A DNA stretch of 38,381 nucleotides from CAZCJA01 sp964499015 (GCA_964499015.1 CAZCJA010000014.1:1-38381); one strand, 5' to 3'; positions 7,963 through 15,960 are shown, numbered from the stretch's first letter. Program-made: numbers and translations. Notes: generated by a model not told the origin, from the sequence alone.

Positions 7963-8547
7963 ATGAAGAATAAACTATCCGTACTTTCCCTTTGTTCAAT
8001 ACTCACGGCCGCATTTGTGTTGACCGGCTGTCCGCCCAAGAAAAAACTCCAGATTGACGCCAAGGAAGGCGAGAAGCAGGAGGAAGCCTTCAATGAAAAC
8101 GTGGGCGACGCCGCTAATTTGGCCGCCGGCGATTTCCGCATCAATCAGGATTGGACCGACGTCCCGGCGTTGGCCGCGGTGACCTTTGATTACAATTCTG
8201 CCGCCCTCGATGAAGCGGCGCGCGCCGTGCTGAAAGAGAACGTCCGCATTTTGAAAAAGCTGCCCAAGACCGTTAACGTGCGCGTGGAAGGCCACTGCGA
8301 CGATCGCGGCACAATCGAATACAACTTCGCTCTCGGCCAGCGCCGCGCCTCGGCCGTGCGGAGCTATTACGTTACATCGGGTCTCGATAAGACTCGCGTG
8401 GAAACGATCTCTTATGGTGAAGAACGCCCGGCCTGCGCCGAACAGACCGACGCGTGCTGGGCGCAGAACCGCCGCAGCAACACCAAGCTGAAGAACAAAG
8501 AAGCCATCACGATTCGCTCATCCGAACTTGATGCATCTGCCCGCTAA
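7963..8547 (+). CDS. pal: Peptidoglycan-associated lipoprotein Pal (OmpA-like)
   Basis: Outer-membrane lipoprotein that ties the outer membrane to peptidoglycan as part of the Tol-Pal system. The 194 residues open with a lipoprotein signal peptide ending in the lipobox LTGC, with the lipidated cysteine at residue 23. A short polar linker follows, then an OmpA-like peptidoglycan-binding domain (about 70-185). It shows 'AVTFDYNSAALDEAAR', the 'VRVEGHCDDRGTIEYNFALG' region with the expected His-Cys-Asp-Asp-Arg-Gly run, and 'LGQRRASAVRSYYV'. The GGAG at 7953-7956 sets the ATG at 7963. It overlaps the next gene by 17 bases and shares the Tol cluster with a CpoB-like protein and TolB. tolQ, tolR and tolA are not in the window. 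Confidence 0.93.
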   Translation: MKNKLSVLSLCSILTAAFVLTGCPPKKKLQIDAKEGEKQEEAFNENVGDAANLAAGDFRINQDWTDVPALAAVTFDYNSAALDEAARAVLKENVRILKKLPKTVNVRVEGHCDDRGTIEYNFALGQRRASAVRSYYVTSGLDKTRVETISYGEERPACAEQTDACWAQNRRSNTKLKNKEAITIRSSELDASAR

Positions 8548-9274
8548 ACTCAAAAAGGTGGCCGCCCCGGCTTTCGCCGGGGTGACGGTGATGCTGATGT
8601 CCGCCGGTTGTGTGACGCGCGAAGACATTCGCGGCATTCAGTCCGACCTGTACGGCATTCAGCAACGCCTGGAAAGCAAGACCGACAGCGTCCAGACCTC
8701 TCAGGCCGATCTCGCGATTGAAACCAAGGAACTGAGCGGCCAAATCTCCGCGCTTAAAGCCGAGCTTCAAGCCAACAGCGAACAGATGAGCCGTCTCTCC
8801 ACCCGGTTGGACGATCTCGAGGCCAATTTGAGCGCGCGCATGGACGCTCAGATCGAGCTTCTGTCCGGCTCCAAGTTCGTCGAATCGCCGAGTCCGAGCA
8901 CGCTTTACAACCTTGCCAACGCGGATTTTTCGCGCGGCAAGTTCGCGGACGCAATCAAAGAGTTTCAGGACTACATCAAAAAATTCCCGAAAGCCGATAA
9001 AGTGGCCGAGGCGCATTTAAAAGTCGGCGAGGCCTATACCAAACTGAATGAAAACGTCGGCGCGATCAAGGCCTATGACGAACTTGTGAAGGATTTCCCG
9101 AAACATCCGCTCGTGGCCACGGCTCTTTTGCGCAAGGCCGGCATTCTTGAAGCCATCGGCCAGAAAAGCGCCGCCAAAGACATTTACACCCAGATCGTTA
9201 AAAATTATCCCACGCGTCCCGAGGCGACCGCCGCCCAGGAGCGCTACCGAATCCTTCAAAGCGAACCTCAATAG
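8531..9274 (+). CDS. CpoB/YbgF-like Tol-Pal coordinator, predicted lipoprotein with TPR repeats
   Basis: From the ATG at 8531 this is 247 residues. The signal peptide ends in a lipobox-like MSAGC with cysteine 27, so the protein is probably lipidated, unlike soluble periplasmic CpoB of E. coli. Residues about 30-105 form a coiled coil ('LKAELQANSEQMSRLSTRLD'), the trimerisation region of YbgF proteins. Residues about 112-245 hold three TPR-type repeats ('LYNLANADFSRGKFADAIKE', 'AHLKVGEAYTKLNENVGAIK', 'ATALLRKAGILEAIGQKSAA'). In E. coli CpoB links peptidoglycan synthesis to outer-membrane constriction. The start overlaps pal by 17 bases and the stop overlaps the tolB GTG by one base, so translation is coupled. 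A TTG just before the ATG is in frame but less likely. Confidence 0.85.
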   Translation: MHLPAKLKKVAAPAFAGVTVMLMSAGCVTREDIRGIQSDLYGIQQRLESKTDSVQTSQADLAIETKELSGQISALKAELQANSEQMSRLSTRLDDLEANLSARMDAQIELLSGSKFVESPSPSTLYNLANADFSRGKFADAIKEFQDYIKKFPKADKVAEAHLKVGEAYTKLNENVGAIKAYDELVKDFPKHPLVATALLRKAGILEAIGQKSAAKDIYTQIVKNYPTRPEATAAQERYRILQSEPQ

Positions 9275-10530
9275 TGCGCCGTCTACTCCTGTCGTTGCTA
9301 TTCCTGACCGGCTCAACGCTCTGGGCCGACCCGGTGGATCTTCAGATCGACCGGTCGGCGGACCGCTACCATCTCGGGCTTTCCGAATTCGTTTCCGATA
9401 AAAACACGCCGCCCGCGTTTGTGCGCGGCATCAACGACACCATCGCCGATGACCTTAATTTCTCTAAACTTTTCACCCTGATCCGCCAAGGGAAAACCGT
9501 TGAACGCGGCCGCGACGCCGCCGAATGGCTGAAAGCCGGTACCGACTCGGTTCTTGCCGCCAACGTAAAGTTCCGGTCGCCCGATAAATTGGACGTCGCC
9601 GCGACGCTCTACGACACGCGCACCGGCAAAGAGCTTATTTCGATCAGCAAGAAGGGCACCTCGGGCGATGTGCGCACCATCGGCCATGAAATCGCCAATG
9701 AGGTGGTGAAGTATTTCACCACGCAAGAGGGGATCTTCACTTCCAAAGTGGCGTTTGTGAACGACACGACCGGCCGCAAAGAACTGTACGTCTGCGATTA
9801 CGACGGACGCAATATGAAGCGCATCACCAACGACAATTCGATTGTGATTCTGCCGCGCCTGTCCAACGACGGCCAAAAGATCATTTTCACCTCGTTCCGC
9901 TCCGGCAACCCCGACTTGTACGTGATGAACCGCGACGGCTCGGGCCGCAGCAAGATTTCCGGGCGCTCCGGTTTGAACCTGTCGCCGTCGTGGGCGCCGA
10001 GCGGCAAAGAGTTCGCGCTGACGCTGTCCATGAACGGGCCGCCGAATATTTACATGCTGGATCTGCAGGGGAACGTGGTGCGTACGCTGACCGACGCCCC
10101 CGGCGCCGACACGGCGCCCGCGTTTTCGCCGGACGGCGCGCAGTTCGTGTTTACGTCCGACCGTTCGGGTTCGCCGCACATTTATATTTCCAACACCGAT
10201 GGCACCGGCGTGCGCCGCCTGACCACAACCGGCCATTGCGATTCCGCCGCCTGGTCGCCCGACGGGCAAACCATCGTTTATGTAAAGGGGCTCCCGGGCG
10301 CCAAGTTCGATATTTACTCAATCGAGGTTTTGACGGGCATCGAGCGCCGTTTAACGTGGGGCCAAGGCAACAGCGAGAACCCCTCCTGGTCCCCGGACAG
10401 CCGCTTTATCGTGTTTACCTCGAACCGCTCCAAAAAGTACGATTTGTATGTGATGTCGGCCGACGGCGGCGACCAGAAACCCCTGGTGGTCACCAAAGGT
10501 CAGTCGTTCACGCCTCATTGGTCGAAATAA
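9274..10530 (+). CDS. tolB: Tol-Pal system beta-propeller protein TolB
   Basis: Periplasmic partner of Pal in outer-membrane integrity and constriction. The 418 residues begin with a Sec signal peptide (MRRLLLSLLFLTGSTLWA, likely cut before DP). An alpha/beta N-terminal domain follows (about 25-150). A six-bladed beta-propeller of PD40/WD40-like repeats comes next, each blade with the pattern 'SPDGxxxxFxSxRSGxxxIY' (for example near 'DGQKIIFTSFRSGNPDLYVM' and 'SPDSRFIVFTSNRSKKYDLY'). The start is a GTG whose first base is the last base of the preceding TAG stop. The gene order pal, cpoB, tolB is the reverse of that in E. coli. argF follows with only one base between stop and start. Confidence 0.95.
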   Translation: MRRLLLSLLFLTGSTLWADPVDLQIDRSADRYHLGLSEFVSDKNTPPAFVRGINDTIADDLNFSKLFTLIRQGKTVERGRDAAEWLKAGTDSVLAANVKFRSPDKLDVAATLYDTRTGKELISISKKGTSGDVRTIGHEIANEVVKYFTTQEGIFTSKVAFVNDTTGRKELYVCDYDGRNMKRITNDNSIVILPRLSNDGQKIIFTSFRSGNPDLYVMNRDGSGRSKISGRSGLNLSPSWAPSGKEFALTLSMNGPPNIYMLDLQGNVVRTLTDAPGADTAPAFSPDGAQFVFTSDRSGSPHIYISNTDGTGVRRLTTTGHCDSAAWSPDGQTIVYVKGLPGAKFDIYSIEVLTGIERRLTWGQGNSENPSWSPDSRFIVFTSNRSKKYDLYVMSADGGDQKPLVVTKGQSFTPHWSK

Positions 10531-10531
10531 C

Positions 10532-11470
10532 ATGAAGAAAAAGACGAGCCGCAAACACGATTTCATTTCCTTCGCGGATTACAGCCGCGAGGACATTTAT
10601 GATTTTCTCGCGCTGGCCCGCGCCCTGAAAAAACAGCCGTTTCGTAAAACCCTCGTCGGAAAAACAATCGGTCTGATTTTCCAGAAGCCGTCCACGCGCA
10701 CCGCCGTTTCGTTTGCTGTGGGCGTCTCGCAGTTGGGCGGGATGCCGCTGCTCCTTAACGCCGACGTGTTGCAGATTAAGCGCGGCGAAACGCCGCGTGA
10801 CACCGCGCGCGTGATGTCGCGGTATTTAGACGCCATCGTGATCCGCGCCAATCATCATTCCGACGTTCTGGAGATGGCCGGCTTCGCCGATATTCCCGTC
10901 ATCAATGGGTTGACGGACCAGGAACATCCCTGCCAGGTGCTGGCCGATTTGCTGACCATCATGGAACACCGCAAAATGAAGCATCCGAAAGAATTGAAGG
11001 GGTTCCGGCTGGTGTATTTGGGCGATGGGAACAACGTGGCCCAGTCATGGATGCTGGCCGCCTCGCTGCTTGGCATGAAGCTCGTGCTGGCCTGCCCGAA
11101 AAACTACGAACCGCGCAAAGATTATTTTGAATTGGCCAGCGCGCTGGGTAAAAAGGGCGGGGGAACGGTGGATGTTATTTCCGAACCGTCGCAGGCTGTG
11201 CAGGGCGCTCAAGCGCTTTACACCGACGTCTGGACCTCGATGGGCCAGGAAGCGGAGAGCCAGAAACGCCGCGAAGCCCTCTCGGTCTATCAGCTCAACT
11301 CATTTTTATTGTCGATGGCGCAGAAGAACGCCCTCGTCATGCACTGTTTGCCCGCGCACCGCGGCGAAGAGATCACCGATGACGTCATCGAAGGCCCGCA
11401 ATCGGTTGTTTTTGACCAGGCGGCCAACCGTTTGCACGTACAGAAAGCGGTGATGTCGACTCTAATATGA
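10532..11470 (+). CDS. argF: Ornithine carbamoyltransferase
   Basis: Makes citrulline from ornithine and carbamoyl phosphate in arginine synthesis. The 312 residues match the family. The carbamoyl-phosphate loop STRT is at 54-57. HPCQ at 132-135 and the ornithine-specific SMGQE at about 236-240 follow, then HCLP at 271-274 with HRGEEITD. The SMG and HCLP pair separates it from aspartate carbamoyltransferase. N-acetylornithine transcarbamylase is less likely because the usual OTC pattern is intact. The ATG is one base after the tolB stop and the stop overlaps the next ATG as ATGA, so it is translated within the same dense transcript. No ARG-box-like site is visible in front. Confidence 0.95.
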   Translation: MKKKTSRKHDFISFADYSREDIYDFLALARALKKQPFRKTLVGKTIGLIFQKPSTRTAVSFAVGVSQLGGMPLLLNADVLQIKRGETPRDTARVMSRYLDAIVIRANHHSDVLEMAGFADIPVINGLTDQEHPCQVLADLLTIMEHRKMKHPKELKGFRLVYLGDGNNVAQSWMLAASLLGMKLVLACPKNYEPRKDYFELASALGKKGGGTVDVISEPSQAVQGAQALYTDVWTSMGQEAESQKRREALSVYQLNSFLLSMAQKNALVMHCLPAHRGEEITDDVIEGPQSVVFDQAANRLHVQKAVMSTLI

Positions 11471-11985
11471 TTTTTGCGATCGGCAACGACAAGCCGCAGA
11501 TACATCCCACCGCTTTTATCCATCCCACCGCCGAAATTTCCGGAAAAGTAAAAATCGGAAAGAACGTGTCTATTTGGGGCGGCTGTATTTTGCGCGGCGA
11601 CGTGGATTGGATCACGATCGATGAGGATTCTAACGTTCAGGACGGCTGCGTGTTTCACACGAGTCACAACGTGCCGGTTCATTTGGAAAAAGGCGTTACT
11701 GTCGGTCATCGCGCGGTGATTCACGGGGGGACCGTCAAGTCGTATTCGTTGATCGGAATGGGAGCTATTCTTTTGGATAACTCCGTTGTTGAGGAAAATT
11801 GTCTGATCGGCGCCGGCGCGATGGTAAAGGAAGGCGGAACGATCCCGAGAGGGCAGCTCGCCATCGGCGTGCCCGCGAAACCAGTGCGGCCGCTCAAGCC
11901 TGAAGAAATAAAAATGATCGTGGACCGCGCCGCGAACTACATCAAATACGCGGAAACCTATAAAAAAGCCCTTGCCGCCCAGTGA
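11467..11985 (+). CDS. Gamma-class carbonic anhydrase-like hexapeptide-repeat protein
   Basis: A 172-residue left-handed beta-helix protein with hexapeptide repeats ('IHPTAEISGKVKIGKNVSIW', 'VHLEKGVTVGHRAVIHGG', 'SLIGMGAILLDNSVVEENCL') and a C-terminal helix. Three histidines, H64, H81 and H86, lie where the zinc or iron ligands of gamma-carbonic anhydrases sit, so metal binding is likely. Members of the YrdA/CaiE/PaaY group share this layout and many have low or unproven hydratase activity, so the reaction (CO2 to bicarbonate) is an inference. The ATG overlaps the argF stop by four bases (ATGA). Bicarbonate feeds carbamoyl phosphate, the argF substrate, which may explain the neighbourhood. 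Confidence 0.88.
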   Translation: MIFAIGNDKPQIHPTAFIHPTAEISGKVKIGKNVSIWGGCILRGDVDWITIDEDSNVQDGCVFHTSHNVPVHLEKGVTVGHRAVIHGGTVKSYSLIGMGAILLDNSVVEENCLIGAGAMVKEGGTIPRGQLAIGVPAKPVRPLKPEEIKMIVDRAANYIKYAETYKKALAAQ

Positions 11986-12302
11986 GCGCCTGCGTTGTAT
12001 TCATTACCGCGCCCCGCGGTAAAGTGGCCCTAACTCTCGCCAGGAAAATCGTTTCCCAGCGGCTTGCTGCCTGCGTCAACATCGCTTCCGCCGTGCAGTC
12101 GCTGTATTGGTGGGAAGGAAAAATACAAAACGATCGCGAAGCGCTGTTGGTGGCCAAAACGCGCAAACCGCTGGTTAAAAAGCTGATTTCATTTGTCCGT
12201 AAAAACCATCCGTATACCGTTCCCGAAGTGATCGCGCTCGATATCAAGGCGGGAAGCGCCCCGTACCTCCAATGGCTCGCCAAAGAAACCCGCTCCAACT
12301 GA
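11982..12302 (+). CDS. cutA: CutA1 divalent-ion tolerance protein
   Basis: A 106-residue trimeric ferredoxin-like fold protein of the CutA1 family. It shows the usual blocks 'VVFITAPRGKVALTLARKIV', 'RLAACVNI', 'SLYWWEGKIQNDREALLVAK' and 'HPYTVPEVIALDI'. The name comes from copper-tolerance mutants, but the true cellular role is unsettled. The GTG start is set by the overlap with the preceding TGA stop (GTGA), and its own end overlaps maf by 31 bases. There is no signal peptide, so the protein is cytoplasmic. Confidence 0.95.
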   Translation: MSACVVFITAPRGKVALTLARKIVSQRLAACVNIASAVQSLYWWEGKIQNDREALLVAKTRKPLVKKLISFVRKNHPYTVPEVIALDIKAGSAPYLQWLAKETRSN

Positions 12303-12847
12303 TTCTTGCCTCCGGCTCTCCGCGTCGCCGCCAGTTGATGAAGGAGGCCGGCTACCGTTTTAAGATCGTCGTCAGCAACGCCAAGGAAACCGTTCCGCGC
12401 GGCGTGGGCCCGCATTCGCTGGTGCGCACGCTGGCTTTAAAGAAAGCGCTCGCGGTGGCCAAGCATCATCCGCAGGCGGTGGTTCTCGGCGCGGACACCA
12501 TCGTCTACATCAACAAGCGCATCGTCGGAAAACCGCGCGATCAGAAGCACGCGGTGCGTATCTTGCGCGAGCTGTCAGGGGCGTGGCAAAAGGTTTACAC
12601 GGGTGTCGCGGTGGTGTGGGCCGGCGGTAAACGGCACAAGCAGAGCGTGGCGGTGTCGAAGGTGAAAATACGCAAACTAACCGAGAAAGATTTGGCCTGG
12701 GCGTCGGCAAAGCACTTGGATAAAGCCGGCGCTTACGCCGTTCAGGAAAAGCGGGACCCGTTCGTGGAGAAAATCGTGGGGGATTACGACAATGTGGTGG
12801 GACTGCCGATGCGGCTGGTTAAAAAGCTGTTAGCTCGGAACGCCTAA
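12272..12847 (+). CDS. maf: Maf-like nucleoside triphosphate pyrophosphatase
   Basis: House-cleaning pyrophosphatase that hydrolyses non-canonical or modified nucleoside triphosphates to monophosphates. The 191 residues carry the Maf signature LASGSPRRRQLM (about 12-23), the catalytic 'VVLGADTIVYINKRIVGKPR' strand with the conserved Asp, and 'LSGAWQKVYTGVAV'. The ATG at 12272 lies inside cutA (31-base overlap) and leaves only ten residues before the signature, so the start is well placed. The 3' end overlaps the convergent SurA_N-like gene by 18 bases, with no terminator between them. Confidence 0.93.
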   Translation: MARQRNPLQLILASGSPRRRQLMKEAGYRFKIVVSNAKETVPRGVGPHSLVRTLALKKALAVAKHHPQAVVLGADTIVYINKRIVGKPRDQKHAVRILRELSGAWQKVYTGVAVVWAGGKRHKQSVAVSKVKIRKLTEKDLAWASAKHLDKAGAYAVQEKRDPFVEKIVGDYDNVVGLPMRLVKKLLARNA

Positions 12848-13552
12848 CTTCTTCTTCATCGCTTCCGATACCGGAACGATCTTGCCCGTCAAACTCGCGT
12901 TCACCTGGCTCAACCAATCCGAAAAGACCTGATTCGCTTCGCGGTTGCGGATTTCTTCACGCAGCGCGTCGGGATTGTCCTGCAGTTCCTTCTTCTTCTT
13001 TTTATCCGTCTCGAGCGCGAGCCGGCTTTTCACCGCTTCCTGCAACGTCGCGTCCGGTATGTGCACGCTGGCGTTGATCAACGCCGTCAACTTTTGGGCG
13101 GCGATGTCTTTGCGGCGGGCTTTTTCAAAATCGGCGAGCGGCATGCCCAAAACTTGGGTGACCGTCTGCATGTATTGCTGCGGGTCAAACTTTCCATCCT
13201 TTAAGAACGCCGGGTAATTGGAAAGATGCAGCTGCAAGTCCTGGTCAGGGACTTTGATTCCGAATTTTTTGGCTTCCTGGGCGAACACTTCGGCGCGAAT
13301 CAGCTCCTGGATCACTTCGGCTTCAAGCTGTCTCTGTTGATCGGGGGTGGAAACGTCGCGCTGGCGGCTGGCCTGGCGGTAAAGGCGGTCGTAATCGGCC
13401 TGGGTGATTTTGGCGCCGTTCACTTTGAGGATCGGATCGTACGGGGAGGGGGCCATGGAACCGCCGCCAATGCCGAACAGGAGCAAGCCCAGAATACAGG
13501 CCGCCATCGAGACCAATAAAAAAGTGTTGTGTTTTCGAAGGAATTTGAACAT
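12830..13552 (-). CDS. Membrane-anchored SurA_N/PpiD-like chaperone domain protein without a PPIase domain
   Basis: 240 residues. One N-terminal transmembrane helix (about 10-29) with a short basic cytoplasmic head (MFKFLRKHN) places the rest in the periplasm. Residues about 38-170 resemble the SurA N-terminal chaperone domain: 'ILKVNGAKITQADYDRLYRQ', 'EVIQELIRAEVFAQEAKKFG' and 'VPDQDLQLHLSNYPAFLKDG' followed by 'FDPQQYMQTVTQV'. In PpiD and SurA a parvulin isomerase domain would follow, but the sequence has only a Lys-rich helical tail. It is probably a holdase for secreted proteins rather than an isomerase. No Shine-Dalgarno is seen; TATAAC at 13561-13566 could start a leaderless mRNA. It is the last gene of the minus-strand cluster. 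Confidence 0.75.
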   Translation of the reverse strand: MFKFLRKHNTFLLVSMAACILGLLLFGIGGGSMAPSPYDPILKVNGAKITQADYDRLYRQASRQRDVSTPDQQRQLEAEVIQELIRAEVFAQEAKKFGIKVPDQDLQLHLSNYPAFLKDGKFDPQQYMQTVTQVLGMPLADFEKARRKDIAAQKLTALINASVHIPDATLQEAVKSRLALETDKKKKKELQDNPDALREEIRNREANQVFSDWLSQVNASLTGKIVPVSEAMKKKLGVPS

Positions 13553-13560
13553 TGAGTGAG

Positions 13561-13566
13561 GTTATA
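13561..13566 (-). promoter_or_regulatory. Candidate -10 box for the SurA_N-like gene
   Basis: On the minus strand TATAAC lies eight bases before the ATG at 13552, in the 3-base-to-stop region after the bactofilin gene. No convincing -35 hexamer is present at 16-18 bases. It is listed because the gene lacks a Shine-Dalgarno sequence. Confidence 0.25.
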
Positions 13567-13568
13567 AC

Positions 13569-13997
13569 TTAATGCTTGTTGCCGGAAACTACCTTAAGGT
13601 GTTTGTGATGGGATTCTTGTTCGTTGCCCTCGGGCGCAAGTTCAATGACCTGGCCGTCGGCTTTGAGCATCTGGCAGTTGCCTTCAAAACTGGCGCCGTC
13701 CGCGATAATGAGCTTCGCGGTGCGAATGTCGCCCATCAAAACGGCTTTCGGCATTAGTTCCAAAACGACGGCCGCGGAGATGTTCCCTTTCACTTTGCCG
13801 CCAACGACCACTTTGTTGGCGCTGACATCGCCCAAAATTTGTCCATGTTCGCCGATGATGACGGAGTCGGCATTCAGACCGCCTTTAATTTTTCCGTCGA
13901 TGCGGATGGTTTCTGTGGTGCGGATGGAACCTTCGATTTCGGTCTCTTGGCCGACAAACGCTTCGATTTTTTCCGCTTTCTTATTGTTGAAGAGCAT
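13569..13997 (-). CDS. Bactofilin-family cytoskeletal protein
   Basis: 142 residues. A short N-terminal tail (MLFNNKKAEKIEAFVGQ) leads into the DUF583/bactofilin right-handed beta-helix (about 18-118), with repeats such as 'TEIEGSIRTTETIRIDGKIK', 'GEHGQILGDVSANKVVVGG' and 'MGDIRTAKLIIADGASFEG'. A polar, His-rich C-tail follows. Bactofilins polymerise without nucleotides into membrane-associated filaments that position cell-wall enzymes. The gene lies 79 bases downstream of an M23 peptidase, a pairing common in bacteria that use bactofilins for cell shape (for example H. pylori CcmA and its Csd endopeptidases, Hyphomonas BacA and its LmdC peptidase). GGGAGG about eight bases before the ATG gives a firm start. 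Confidence 0.92.
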   Translation of the reverse strand: MLFNNKKAEKIEAFVGQETEIEGSIRTTETIRIDGKIKGGLNADSVIIGEHGQILGDVSANKVVVGGKVKGNISAAVVLELMPKAVLMGDIRTAKLIIADGASFEGNCQMLKADGQVIELAPEGNEQESHHKHLKVVSGNKH

Positions 13998-14076
13998 TGG
14001 CGACCTCCCGAGCTAAAAATCTGTTCCCAGTGTAACGGAGACAGGTGAAAAATTCCAGGGCGGATTTAAGCAAATT

Positions 14077-15108
14077 TTACGGAAGCAGGGGTTTGAGTTT
14101 TTCTTCGGGCAGGCGCGAGATCGGATTGACGTTCGACGAGTCGCCCAGCATGTAGGTGTAGGGGTTTTTACGCTTTCCCGCCTGCCAGATTTCGTAATGG
14201 CAATGCGGTCCCGAGGCGCGGCCCGTCTGGCCCATCAGGGCGATTACTTGTCCGCGCTTCACCTTGTCGCCGGCCTTGACCATCATTTTGCTGTTGTGGC
14301 CATAGCGCGTGGAAAAGCCAAAATCGTGCTGAATTAAGACGAGGTTTCCATATCCGGACTGCCAGGAGGCGATGCGCACAACGCCGTCAGCGGTGGCTTT
14401 GATCGGGGTGCCGGTCGGGCCGGCGATATCGAGCCCGAAATGGAATTCCTCAGCGCCGGAGAACGGGTCCAGGCGGCGGCCAAAGTGGGATGTGCGGTTG
14501 CCCGGGCATGGCCAACCAATCGGTGTGGCCAAGAATTTGCGGCGCTCCATTTCAATGTGGCTGGTCAGCTGGCCGTAACCGGAAATGCGGCTTTCCGCTT
14601 CCAGTTGAAGATCTTGGACCTTGGTGACCAGGCGTTTCCATGTGATATCGGGGTTTGCGTTGCTCAGGATGGCCAAGAGATCGTTCTGGTCGGCCAGCGT
14701 GGGGCCGCCGGTGGCGTCGGGCAGGTTGACGGCGGGCTGCTTCTCGCCGGTGCCTTTAACGACGTCGGAGTTCATTTTTAAAAGCACGCGCATGTTGGCT
14801 TCCAGTTGTTTGACCTGGTCCAGGAAGCCGCGGGTTTGGTCGATTTCAGCGACCAGATAATTCACTTTCATCTGGAGAACTTGGTTCGAAAGTTCGGTGC
14901 GCCAGTAATCGATGTGCTGTGCGGAGAGGTACGAGCCCCAGAAGGTGACGGCGGTCCAGGCGAAGAAGAAAAACAGCAAAACGGAGAAGTGAATGTTGAT
15001 TTGGCGCGTCTTTCCGGCGCCAATCGGCACAACCATAAAGGTAAACCGGCGGGAAAAGACTCTTTTTATGCTCTGCAGCCACGAAGTCATGCCAGGCTTA
15101 GATAGCAT
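14077..15108 (-). CDS. Membrane-anchored M23 family peptidoglycan endopeptidase
   Basis: 343 residues. A basic cytoplasmic N-terminus is followed by one transmembrane helix (about 38-62, rich in Phe and Leu), a periplasmic coiled coil (about 65-190) and a C-terminal M23 (LytM) domain (about 205-325). The zinc ligands are intact: H223 and D227 in FHFGLD, H302 and H304 in PHCHYE, and another conserved His in RYGHNS (271). It is therefore probably an active DD- or DL-endopeptidase that cuts peptide cross-links, not a degenerate EnvC/NlpD-type activator. It sits directly upstream of the bactofilin gene. GGAGATAGGG in front of the ATG at 15108 is a good ribosome site. Confidence 0.93.
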   Translation of the reverse strand: MLSKPGMTSWLQSIKRVFSRRFTFMVVPIGAGKTRQINIHFSVLLFFFFAWTAVTFWGSYLSAQHIDYWRTELSNQVLQMKVNYLVAEIDQTRGFLDQVKQLEANMRVLLKMNSDVVKGTGEKQPAVNLPDATGGPTLADQNDLLAILSNANPDITWKRLVTKVQDLQLEAESRISGYGQLTSHIEMERRKFLATPIGWPCPGNRTSHFGRRLDPFSGAEEFHFGLDIAGPTGTPIKATADGVVRIASWQSGYGNLVLIQHDFGFSTRYGHNSKMMVKAGDKVKRGQVIALMGQTGRASGPHCHYEIWQAGKRKNPYTYMLGDSSNVNPISRLPEEKLKPLLP

Positions 15109-15129
15109 CCCTATCTCCGTTCGTCAACC

Positions 15130-15960
15130 TTATTTTCCCGACGCCTTTTTGGCCTGGTCGTCGACGTAAAACACCATGTTGGTGTTACCCACTTCGATGA
15201 GCGCGCCGCTTTCCAGAAAAATTTGGTCCTGGATGTTCACACCGTTTACTTTGGGGTAACCCGGTTTGACCGCTTTCAAAAAATAACCGTCCGGCCGACG
15301 CGTAATGGCGGCCGCAAGCTCGGGCGCCATGAAGCCTTTGATCTTCACCGCCGCCTGAGAGCTTGTGCCGATGTACGTCATGAGGTCCGTCAGGCGGATT
15401 TCCGCCGGTCCCTCGGCCCCGGAGATGATTTTAATAATGCCGGCGGCGGCGGGAAGGACGCGGTCCCCTTTAAGCGTGGCACCGATCTGTGTGGGCGGTT
15501 CCGTGGGTTCGGCCGGCGGTGCGTCCGACACATTACCAGGTCCGATGCCGAAGGGCTGAGCCGCGTTGGAACCGATGGCCGCCGCTTCGCCGGGTTTGGG
15601 CATGACCGGATCTTCAATAATGATGTTGGCGTTTTCGGACTTGGCGAACTCTTCGAACGCCTTTGATTCCCACAAGAAATCAATGCTGTAGCGCGCGATA
15701 CGGATCTGGTCTTTGTGCTTAAGAGTTTCGCGGGTTATTTTCCGGCCGTTTAAAAACGTGCCGTTGGTGCTGTCCTGGTCCACCAAAACGAAGCCGTCGC
15801 CGTCCTGGCGGATTTTGCAGTGCACGCCGGACACCGCTTGATTGTCGAGGATCACATCGTTCGTGCCTTTGCGGCCGATCGAAAGCTCCGTGCGGTCGAG
15901 CGGGATGTCTTTGATCACCGCCATGTTAAATTTAATCATGATGTGGGGAACGTCGAGCAT
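15130..15960 (-). CDS. Twin FHA-domain protein (phosphothreonine reader)
   Basis: 276 residues. The first FHA domain (about 8-98) has all key positions: G29-R30, S44 and H47 in VSGVHC, and N66-G67 in DSTNGTFLNG. It should bind phosphothreonine. A Pro/Ala/Thr-rich linker follows (about 120-170), with EPPTQIGATL as a possible phosphorylation site. Residues about 172-268 look like a second FHA fold ('YIGTSSQAAVKIKG', 'RRPDGYFLKA', 'KVNGV', 'LIEVGNTNMVFYV'). It has lost the Arg and the His of the binding site, so it is probably structural. The ATG overlaps the PP2C stop (TAATG), so reader, phosphatase and kinase are translated together. It ends 21 bases before the M23 gene. Confidence 0.9.
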   Translation of the reverse strand: MLDVPHIMIKFNMAVIKDIPLDRTELSIGRKGTNDVILDNQAVSGVHCKIRQDGDGFVLVDQDSTNGTFLNGRKITRETLKHKDQIRIARYSIDFLWESKAFEEFAKSENANIIIEDPVMPKPGEAAAIGSNAAQPFGIGPGNVSDAPPAEPTEPPTQIGATLKGDRVLPAAAGIIKIISGAEGPAEIRLTDLMTYIGTSSQAAVKIKGFMAPELAAAITRRPDGYFLKAVKPGYPKVNGVNIQDQIFLESGALIEVGNTNMVFYVDDQAKKASGK

